From contig JAIXVT010000044.1 in assembly GCA_027482725.1 (NCBI GenBank), forward strand, positions 1-6,186: DNA of 6,186 bases, in the 5' to 3' direction. Numbering within the stretch: the stretch's first letter is position 1; each line of letters begins with the position of its first letter. Below are positions 1 to 5,300 of the stretch, in pieces. The stretch is from Pseudomonadota bacterium (GTDB taxonomy: Bacteria; Bdellovibrionota; UBA1018; CAIMNF01). The translations under genes and the position numbers were made by a program. Under the pieces are notes generated by a model. That model saw only the letters and a list, made by a program, of their open reading frames with translations. It did no database searches and was not told where the DNA came from.

Positions 1-108
1 AAGAATCTCATACCCGATAAATTTGATCAACAAAAATATTAAGAAAACTTTATTTTTTTTAAAAATTTCTAGGTTCCCTTTTTTCCGCTTTAAATTCAAA
101 GTGTTAGG
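1..108. other. AT-rich upstream region of the glycosyltransferase gene
   Basis: This stretch is strongly AT-rich, with runs of A and T around 40-67, and has no credible reading frame. It presumably carries the promoter of the downstream gene. A TTGATC at 23-28 could be a -35 element, but no good -10 lies 16-18 bases after it. TAAATT at 91-96 is a possible -10 that would give a nearly leaderless transcript, but it has no matching -35. I therefore do not call a specific promoter. Confidence 0.4.
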
Positions 109-2418
109 GTGAAACCCACCCTCAGCATCGTGATCCCCGCTTTTAACGAAGCCTCACGCCTCCCCCGGACATTCCAACTGATCCATGACGCGTTAGGGGG
201 TGTCTTTGGCGACACACGGGGCACACCTGTTCGGATTATTGAAATTCTCGTTGTAGATGACGGCTCCACGGACTCCACGTCGCGGCTCACGCTCCAAGCC
301 CAAACTCGGATTCCTGAACTGCGGTGCTTTACCTTGCCTCAAAACGTGGGCAAGGGTGGCGCTATTCATGCCGGGGCTTTAGCTGCGACGGGTGAATGGG
401 TACTGGTGGCCGATGCCGACTCCGCAACACCCTGGCAAGAGTTTCTAAAGCTCTGGGAACACCATAACCACAATGATGTGATCATCGGGTCACGTGCCAG
501 CAAGTCCAGCGACATTCGTGTCCGACAATCGTTTGTGCGTGAGCACATGGGTAAAACATTTAATTTGCTGGTGCGGTTCATTACGGGATTACGTTTTCGG
601 GACACCCAGTGCGGATTCAAATTGTTTCATCGTGCTCCGTGTCTTCAGTTTTGGCCCCAACTCAAGATCAAACGCTTTGCATGGGACGTGGAGTTCTTGA
701 TGCTTGCGCAGAAACAAGGCTTGCGCCTTTGCGATGTTCCCATCGCTTGGGAACATCAAGAGGAATCTAAAGTCCATCCCATCCGTGATGCCTCTGAAAT
801 GTTGGCACAAATCCTCAGACTCAGGTTACGCATTGACTTTCCGTTTTGGCAGATCACCGCATTCCTCCTTTGGGGCTTGCTTGCGGCGACCGCCCTCAAG
901 CTCCCCACTTTTGATCTCGACGAATCCCTTTATTTGCGAGCAAGCATCGAGGCAAAGCTTTCGGGGTCATATCTGAAGCCGTCTTGGGACGGTGTCCCGC
1001 TCAATCACAAGCCTCCCTTTTTTTACGGGCTGATCCTTTGGGCAAGCCAGATCCTAAACGAATCTCCCCAAACCATTTCTGCCTTTGCAGCGCGACTCCC
1101 TAACTTTTTTGCGACATTAGGGTTGTTTTTGGTCTTGGGTTGGCGCGGGATTTTCGGGTTTTTATCGGTGCCGTTTTTGGTGGCCACATCGCTTGCGGTG
1201 ATTTTTGATCCCATTCAAACCTTATTTTTATTGATCGCAGCACGCGTCTGGATTCAAGCGCGTGCCACGTGGGTATCTGCATCTGTGTTTGGCGGACTTG
1301 TAGCTTGCGCAACTTTGTTTAAAGGACTTAATGGATTCATTATCCCAGCACTGGGGTTTGGATTCGCGGTTTTGGTCGAATGGGCAAAACGAAAACGCAT
1401 CCCCACCTCAAAGATCGCTTGGGGGGTACTGGCCGGGTTAGTTGCCGCAAGCTTGAGCGCGCTTGGCTTTTTAGGTCTCCATCACGCGATGGGTTCAGGG
1501 TTTACCGAGGAGTTTTTTTGGGTGCACCATTTTTCCCGTGCAGCAGAACCCATGGAAGGCCATGGCGGATCCCCTTTGTTACCCTTGATCTTTTTCATTC
1601 TGGGTCTGGGCCCATTGTGGTTTTCGGTGCGGACGCGAATCTTGGCTCAAGTAGAACTACTGAGCTTGATTGCGGCAACATTGGTGCTTTTCACACTTAC
1701 CCGCACGCTTCTGCCTCACTACCTTTGGCCCGCCTGGGTTTTTATGATTTTAGCTGTGGCGAAATCAAGTGCGCCGCCCCGTGCAGCAACGGACAAACCC
1801 GTCTTGTCACCGTATCCTTTGGCTTGGCGTGGTTTCATTTTTTTTGTGGCCGCGCCCCTGGTCATTGCGGGATTGGTTTTTCCTTGGATCTCGATCCACC
1901 AACTTGGCAATCTACTCCACGATCTATTCCACAACGAGCGCGGAACCACGCTCCTCCAGGGCGTTACGGCGCTCCCTCCGGGGGGAAGATTATTCTCCGT
2001 AGCTCTGGGGCTTACGCTTCTTTTTCTATTTTTCCAAAGGAAAAAATCCCCGCTCACCTTACCCCAGATCGCTACGATCAACTTACTTTCGCTGAACGCT
2101 TTGATCGGTACTCTTTTACCCTTGGCCTTACAAGTTTACGTCTACCCGATTCAACACATGGCTCGCCAGGCACGTGATCACCTTTATCCCGGAGCGTGCC
2201 TACAATTTTCGGGCCCCTATTCCCCAAGCTTTAGCCTAGCGTTAGGGAACGGAATTGCGCATAACAAGTGCCAAGGCAACCACACTCATTTAATTGTTCC
2301 TACATGGAAGCTTAAGGAATGTGACGAACTGGGGGCGGAAAAAATTTCTTCCGCAGGCTGGCTTCACCTTTGCGTAAAGCCCCAAAAAATAAAACCCCAA
2401 GACCAAGGCTCCCGTTAG
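109..2418 (+). CDS. Fused GT2 polyprenyl-phosphate glycosyltransferase and GT-C (ArnT/PMT-like) membrane glycosyltransferase
   Basis: The protein has 769 residues. Residues 1-240 form a GT2 catalytic domain of the dolichyl/undecaprenyl-phosphate sugar synthase type: IVIPAFNEA near 7-15, nucleotide-binding VVDDGSTD at 48-55, metal-binding DAD at 102-104, QCGFKLF at 167-173 and FAWDVEFL at 190-197. From about 245 the chain becomes a polytopic membrane protein (roughly 10-12 hydrophobic segments) with GT-C features of ArnT/PMT enzymes: acidic DLDES at 269-273 in the first periplasmic loop, NHKPPFFYG at 299-307, FKGLNGF at 404-410 and LPHYLWPAW at 535-543. The expected role is to load a sugar from an NDP-sugar onto a lipid phosphate in the cytoplasm, then transfer it to an envelope acceptor on the periplasmic side; the sugar and acceptor cannot be read from sequence. 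The tail after 680 is soluble and has four cysteines (697, 721, 738, 755). The start is GTG, the only sensible start after the in-frame TAA at 91; no proper Shine-Dalgarno precedes it. Domain assignments are firm, substrates unknown. Confidence 0.88.
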   Translation: MKPTLSIVIPAFNEASRLPRTFQLIHDALGGVFGDTRGTPVRIIEILVVDDGSTDSTSRLTLQAQTRIPELRCFTLPQNVGKGGAIHAGALAATGEWVLVADADSATPWQEFLKLWEHHNHNDVIIGSRASKSSDIRVRQSFVREHMGKTFNLLVRFITGLRFRDTQCGFKLFHRAPCLQFWPQLKIKRFAWDVEFLMLAQKQGLRLCDVPIAWEHQEESKVHPIRDASEMLAQILRLRLRIDFPFWQITAFLLWGLLAATALKLPTFDLDESLYLRASIEAKLSGSYLKPSWDGVPLNHKPPFFYGLILWASQILNESPQTISAFAARLPNFFATLGLFLVLGWRGIFGFLSVPFLVATSLAVIFDPIQTLFLLIAARVWIQARATWVSASVFGGLVACATLFKGLNGFIIPALGFGFAVLVEWAKRKRIPTSKIAWGVLAGLVAASLSALGFLGLHHAMGSGFTEEFFWVHHFSRAAEPMEGHGGSPLLPLIFFILGLGPLWFSVRTRILAQVELLSLIAATLVLFTLTRTLLPHYLWPAWVFMILAVAKSSAPPRAATDKPVLSPYPLAWRGFIFFVAAPLVIAGLVFPWISIHQLGNLLHDLFHNERGTTLLQGVTALPPGGRLFSVALGLTLLFLFFQRKKSPLTLPQIATINLLSLNALIGTLLPLALQVYVYPIQHMARQARDHLYPGACLQFSGPYSPSFSLALGNGIAHNKCQGNHTHLIVPTWKLKECDELGAEKISSAGWLHLCVKPQKIKPQDQGSR

Positions 2419-2455
2419 TTTCGAGAGAATGATCCTGGGGTTTCTCTATTTAAAT
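2390..2455. terminator. Probable bidirectional intrinsic terminator between convergent genes
   Basis: AAACCCCA at 2392-2399 pairs perfectly with TGGGGTTT at 2436-2443, and T-rich tracts lie outside both arms. On the plus strand the run is TTTCTCTATTTAAATTTTT; on the minus strand the arm is followed by TATTTTTT. A smaller AGAGAA/TTCTCT hairpin (2424-2429 with 2442-2447) competes with it. The 36-nt loop makes the structure less than ideal. The left arm lies inside the last codons of the glycosyltransferase gene, so it would serve both that gene and the convergent histone gene. Confidence 0.5.
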
Positions 2456-2468
2456 TTTTACAATCGCT

Positions 2469-2690
2469 TTAAATAAAATCGCGATCCATCACCGTTTTGC
2501 GGCCATCTCTTTTGGCGTTTTCAATGGCTTGATCACAAAACGCGCGGACCTTTTCGGAAAGCGCATCAACAACGGTACCTGAGGTATTCATCCCCGATTT
2601 GGTGCGGATGTAGTTTTTCAGTTTAGAAGCAACGATAAGCACTTCTTTTTCACCTGAAGTTTCTTGGGAGATTTGATTTTGATCTGTCAC
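2469..2690 (-). CDS. Bacterial single histone-fold DNA-binding protein (Bd0055/HBb-like)
   Basis: This 73-residue protein is a minimal histone fold: helix 1 at about 17-31 (LIVASKLKNYIRTK), a loop with NTS at 35-37, a long helix 2 at about 37-62, and loop 2 with GRKTV at 63-67. It stops after only a stub of helix 3 (MDRDFI, 68-73). The GRKT loop and the Arg64-Asp71 spacing match the R-D clamp of archaeal histones such as HMfB (GRKTIKAEDI). From memory, B. bacteriovorus Bd0055, an abundant nucleoid histone dimer with unusual DNA binding, has the same truncated helix 3. It should coat or bend chromosomal DNA as a dimer. An N-terminal extension of about 16 polar residues precedes the fold. The start is GTG at 2690, supported by AGGAAAGG nine bases upstream; a GTG at 2642 is an alternative. 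Flanking terminators suggest a monocistronic transcript. Family call strong; DNA-binding geometry inferred. Confidence 0.9.
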   Translation of the reverse strand: MTDQNQISQETSGEKEVLIVASKLKNYIRTKSGMNTSGTVVDALSEKVRAFCDQAIENAKRDGRKTVMDRDFI

Positions 2691-2699
2691 AGTAGTTTT

Positions 2700-2707
2700 C
2701 CTTTCCT
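2700..2707 (-). promoter_or_regulatory. Ribosome binding site of the histone gene
   Basis: On the minus strand AGGAAAGG ends nine bases before the GTG at 2690. It decides in favour of the longer 73-residue product over the internal GTG at 2642. Confidence 0.6.
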
Positions 2708-2725
2708 AACAAACAACGCCCCCTC

Positions 2726-2754
2726 ATCTTTGTCCGATATGGCCGGAGTTTCAA
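2726..2754 (-). promoter_or_regulatory. Candidate sigma-70-type promoter of the histone gene
   Basis: On the minus strand TTGAAA (2749-2754, four of six matches to TTGACA) is followed after exactly 17 bases by AAAGAT (2726-2731), a weak -10 that keeps the A at position 2 and the final T. Transcription would start near 2719, leaving a leader of about 28 bases. The -35 overlaps the T-tract of the upstream hpf terminator, so the histone gene would start its own transcript right where the previous one ends. The weak -10 keeps confidence low. Confidence 0.38.
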
Positions 2755-2790
2755 ATAAAAAAGGCACCCGACTGCAATTTCGGGTGCCTT
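2754..2790 (-). terminator. Rho-independent terminator of hpf
   Basis: AAGGCACCCG at 2761-2770 and CGGGTGCCTT at 2781-2790 are perfect 10-bp inverted arms around a 10-nt loop. On the minus strand the stem is followed directly by TTTTATTTG, a classic U-tract. The plus-strand side has no T run, so it works for leftward transcription only. It sits 28 bases after the hpf stop and separates hpf from the histone gene. Confidence 0.92.
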
Positions 2791-2817
2791 CTGGCTAAGA
2801 AGAGCAGTTAACTGCAA

Positions 2818-3126
2818 TTAACTTGCTCGCTTAATGTGTTTATAATCTTTCCAAGTTTCTTTCCGTTTACGGACTTGGCGCACCAGGCGCGCAACCACTT
2901 CGTCGATACTTTCATAAATTGACCCTGTCGTAGCCTCCGCAAAAAAATCCATTTGCGGTCCACTCAGATGTCCGTGGGCAACATGCTCGCCGTGCTCCAC
3001 GGAAAACGTCCAGTGTAGGTTCATCGCCTGATCCATGAGTTTGGTCACTTTGTCGGATTTCCTCCGAGTGACTGCTTCCAAGGCTTCGGTAGATTCGATG
3101 TTTTTGTAAGAGATGGTGACTTTCAT
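2818..3126 (-). CDS. hpf: Ribosome hibernation promoting factor, short form (HPF/RaiA/YfiA family)
   Basis: The 102-residue protein has the beta-alpha-beta-beta-beta-alpha HPF fold: KVTISYKNIESTEAL at the N-terminus, strand region WTFSVEHGEHVAHGHL at 39-54, and FFAEATTGSIYESIDEVVARL at about 61-81 leading into a basic C-terminal helix (RQVRKRKETWKDYKH). In this family the domain binds the 30S decoding region, blocks mRNA and tRNA binding, and preserves idle ribosomes. The C-terminal dimerisation domain of long HPF is absent, so this is the short type. The start was placed at the ATG at 3126 because AAGGAGG ends ten bases upstream; an in-frame upstream start at 3150 would put that Shine-Dalgarno inside the coding region. 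The gene has its own candidate promoter and a strong terminator. It is often found beside rpoN in other bacteria, but not here. Confidence 0.92.
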   Translation of the reverse strand: MKVTISYKNIESTEALEAVTRRKSDKVTKLMDQAMNLHWTFSVEHGEHVAHGHLSGPQMDFFAEATTGSIYESIDEVVARLVRQVRKRKETWKDYKHIKRAS

Positions 3127-3136
3127 AAGTTCCGTG

Positions 3137-3143
3137 CCTCCTT
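3137..3143 (-). promoter_or_regulatory. Strong ribosome binding site of hpf
   Basis: AAGGAGG on the minus strand, ten bases before the ATG at 3126. It decides the start, ruling out the eight-residue-longer reading from 3150. Confidence 0.85.
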
Positions 3144-3156
3144 CTGGCAATATTCA

Positions 3157-3184
3157 ATTTTACGCTTTTTTTAAGATTGATCAC
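3157..3184 (-). promoter_or_regulatory. Candidate promoter of hpf
   Basis: On the minus strand TAAAAT (plus 3157-3162, five of six matches to the -10 consensus) lies 16 bases after GTGATC (plus 3179-3184, three of six matches to the -35). An A-run of seven sits in the spacer. Transcription would begin near 3150, giving a leader of about 24 bases that carries the Shine-Dalgarno. The -10 is good, the -35 weak. Confidence 0.4.
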
Positions 3185-3253
3185 GTTCGACGCACATTAT
3201 TGTTTGTGGTGATGCCGCGGTACCTCCTATTAGAAAATCGCTGTCATAAAGTT

Positions 3254-3342
3254 GGGGTCAGGCCTTAAATTGGGGGGAAAGACCTGACCCCGGTAAAATG
3301 TGCCTTCAATTGGGGGTTAGGGGTCCGGCACACTTCTGCCGG
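3254..3342. repeat. REP-like cluster of inverted repeats
   Basis: GGGGTCAGG at 3254-3262 and CCTGACCCC at 3283-3291 are perfect 9-bp inverted arms; the stem extends inward to CTT/AAG past one mismatch. Next to it TGTGCC (3299-3304) pairs with GGCACA (3327-3332), and CCGGCA (3325-3330) pairs with TGCCGG (3337-3342), so the last two hairpins compete. CCTTAAATTGGGGG (3263-3276) recurs as CCTTCAATTGGGGG (3303-3316), one mismatch in 14, showing a duplicated unit. The arms resemble, from memory, the GGGGTCAGG- and GTGTGCCGGACCCC-type palindromes scattered in many proteobacterial and Bdellovibrionota genomes and linked to REP-associated (Y1/RAYT) transposases. No transposase lies here, so it would be a non-autonomous copy. 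Confidence 0.7.
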
Positions 3343-3360
3343 TGACTATACCAAAACCGG

Positions 3361-3443
3361 ATACTGTTGCGTTATTTTTTTTAAACACCACGTGATTTCG
3401 CTGTTCTTATTGCGATTTTTTCGAATTTTTTTAATTTTGATCA
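3361..3443. other. AT-rich intergenic stretch without a recognisable gene
   Basis: This segment between the repeat cluster and the cyclase terminator is dominated by A/T runs. It contains no reading frame with a credible start and no clear promoter in either direction. The palindrome CACGTG lies within it, but at this length it could be chance. Confidence 0.4.
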
Positions 3444-3478
3444 TTTAAAAATACCCGACTCAAAAAGCTTTGGTCAGG
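3444..3478 (-). terminator. Intrinsic terminator of the protease-cyclase operon
   Basis: Read on the minus strand, CCTGAC (plus 3473-3478) pairs with GTCGGG (plus 3454-3459) with one G-U pair, and an inner CAAA/TTTG closes a short loop past a single bulged A. TATTTTTAAA follows directly. The structure starts two bases after the stop codon of the cyclase gene. Confidence 0.75.
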
Positions 3479-3480
3479 AT

Positions 3481-5295
3481 TTATGCGCTCTGCTTTCCAC
3501 GAACATCTTTTAATTCTTGAGCAACTTGCACACGGTTACGGCCCGAACGCTTACCTTCATACAAGGCTTCATCTACCGTAGCAAACAAGTGGCGACTGTC
3601 GCGGGCGTGAACCTTGGTTTGTCCGAGCCCAGCGGTCACCGTAACCCCGACAGGCTTACCGTCAAACTCCAATTTTAAGGCTTCGACAGCTGCTCGGAAT
3701 TTTTCCACATGATCGCGTGCTTCTTCTAACGACGCATCGGGCATCACTAGCGCAAACTCTTCTCCGCCGTACCGGTACGCCACATCCATGGAGTTGGGAC
3801 GACGGAACCGATCAAGCTCCTGAGCCACCGCACGCAAAACTTGATCTCCAAACTTATGACCATACTTGTCGTTGAACTGCTTGAAGTGATCAATATCCAA
3901 CACGGCAAGACACAAGGACCGGTCCTCGACCATCGCTTTGGCCACATACTCATGGTAGGTGTCTTCAAAATAACGCGTGTTGTGAAGGCCCGTCAGTCGA
4001 TCCGTGATCGACGCAGAGTACAGGCGCGACTTGTGTAAACTTACTGCCGACTGATCGGCAATCCCTTGCAACAGGGAAATATCTTCTCGGGTAAAACGCC
4101 CCAAAACGTCTAAACTCGGTTGGCCTTGTTCGTTGATATGAACCTTATTGGTAAAGTTCATTACACCTTCTAAATTACCGCCATTAATTACGGGGATCGA
4201 ACACATGCAGTAGGTTTCAAAAGACCCTACCTGCGGAATATCCTCACGGTTGTTGACGACAATCGGACGACGTTCAACAGCGGCGTGGCCCGCAATACCT
4301 TCGCCAAGCTCAAAAGACTTGGTTTCAATCCGGCCATCGTTGATGGCATCGACGACGGCTTCATCAATAAAACCCCAACCCACATTGAATTCCAACTTGC
4401 CTGTTTGTTTATTGAACAACATCAAGTTTCCCTTTTGAGCATTCACCGCTTTTACCGCGCGACGAATGGTTTCGTAGCAAAGCTCACGCTGGTCATTGAT
4501 GTTGGCCAATTGTTGGTGGACTTCGTAAAGAATTTGGATGTTACGCAAAATGCGCTGGTTTTTTTCGTACTTGAGTGTCGAATCAATGATGGTAGTAGCA
4601 ATTGATGCCAATTCTTGCACAAAATCAAACTCGCCTTCGGAAACTTGCGTTCCATCCCGCTTTTCTCCGAGCATAAGAATCCCGATCACTTCACCCGATT
4701 TAATGAGAGGACACCAAAAATCGGATCGCAAAACATCAAGCTGACTCCGCTCCCAGGCTGTGATAAATCGCGGTTCTTTCTGTAAATCGCGGACCGAAAA
4801 AACATTCCCTTGTTGAATCAATTGCCAGAGCAACCCGTTGTTTTTTTCGATTCGAAACAAAAAGAGCGGCTCGCGCCGACCACCCACGTCGACATAATAA
4901 TCATCTAATCCAAAATAGCGTTTAATCTGAAAAAACTCTTTTTCGCCGGAATCAATATCTTCTTTCAAGAAAACGCACGAAGTAACGACATCATAGCGCT
5001 CGCGCACAACAGCCATAAAGGTGTCCAACAACCGGGGAAGATCCAAAATATTGGACAACCCCTTACCGGATTGAAGGAGGGCCTGCATTTCAAAAATACG
5101 AATATCTTGTGCAATAACCTTAGACTTTAAGGTTTTGATTTCGCGCTTCAGCGAGCGCGTCAGATCGCCTTGGGTTTCGGCAGCTTCGAACGTCGAAATA
5201 ATTTCAACATCGGTTTTGTTACGTTCTGATCCCATCTCATTTAAGACTTCGGCGGAAAGACTACGATCCTTTAGCCTTTCCGCCAGAGACCCCAT
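3481..5295 (-). CDS. GAF-GAF-GGDEF diguanylate cyclase, soluble
   Basis: This 604-residue protein should make cyclic di-GMP from two GTP. Order: charged N-terminus, likely coiled coil at about 45-75, GAF domain 1 at about 80-240, GAF domain 2 at about 265-420, and GGDEF domain at about 428-592. The catalytic domain looks intact: TDRLTGLHN at 431-439, metal/substrate stretch DIDHFKQFND at 467-476, active-site RYGGEEF at 508-514 and DEALYEGKRSGRNRV at 575-589. The inhibitory I-site RxxD, five residues before GGEEF, reads NSMD (501-504), so canonical product inhibition is probably lost. No membrane segment or signal peptide is seen, so it acts in the cytoplasm and its GAF domains probably sense a small ligand or a partner; the ligand is unknown. 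The ATG at 5295 follows the protease stop by five bases without a clear Shine-Dalgarno, implying translational coupling. A second ATG at 5235 has no better ribosome site. Confidence 0.92.
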   Translation of the reverse strand: MGSLAERLKDRSLSAEVLNEMGSERNKTDVEIISTFEAAETQGDLTRSLKREIKTLKSKVIAQDIRIFEMQALLQSGKGLSNILDLPRLLDTFMAVVRERYDVVTSCVFLKEDIDSGEKEFFQIKRYFGLDDYYVDVGGRREPLFLFRIEKNNGLLWQLIQQGNVFSVRDLQKEPRFITAWERSQLDVLRSDFWCPLIKSGEVIGILMLGEKRDGTQVSEGEFDFVQELASIATTIIDSTLKYEKNQRILRNIQILYEVHQQLANINDQRELCYETIRRAVKAVNAQKGNLMLFNKQTGKLEFNVGWGFIDEAVVDAINDGRIETKSFELGEGIAGHAAVERRPIVVNNREDIPQVGSFETYCMCSIPVINGGNLEGVMNFTNKVHINEQGQPSLDVLGRFTREDISLLQGIADQSAVSLHKSRLYSASITDRLTGLHNTRYFEDTYHEYVAKAMVEDRSLCLAVLDIDHFKQFNDKYGHKFGDQVLRAVAQELDRFRRPNSMDVAYRYGGEEFALVMPDASLEEARDHVEKFRAAVEALKLEFDGKPVGVTVTAGLGQTKVHARDSRHLFATVDEALYEGKRSGRNRVQVAQELKDVRGKQSA

Positions 5296-5300
5296 TTTCG

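Noticed and set aside
1719..2081. A 120-codon open frame on the minus strand opposite the glycosyltransferase
   Set aside because: Antisense shadow with no recognisable domain and no ribosome binding site context.
1380..2177. A 265-codon open frame on the plus strand inside the glycosyltransferase gene
   Set aside because: It lies wholly within the GT-C coding region in another frame, its translation is rich in R, P, S and G with no family resemblance, and the overlapping frame has clear membrane and motif structure.
3127..3150. Upstream start giving hpf eight more residues
   Set aside because: The strong AAGGAGG at 3137-3143 would then lie inside the coding sequence, and family members begin at the strand that starts with MKVTISYKN.
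3254..3342. CRISPR-like or attachment-site interpretation of the repeat cluster
   Set aside because: There are no regularly spaced identical repeats, no spacers, no integrase and no tRNA; the palindromic arms fit a REP-like element better.
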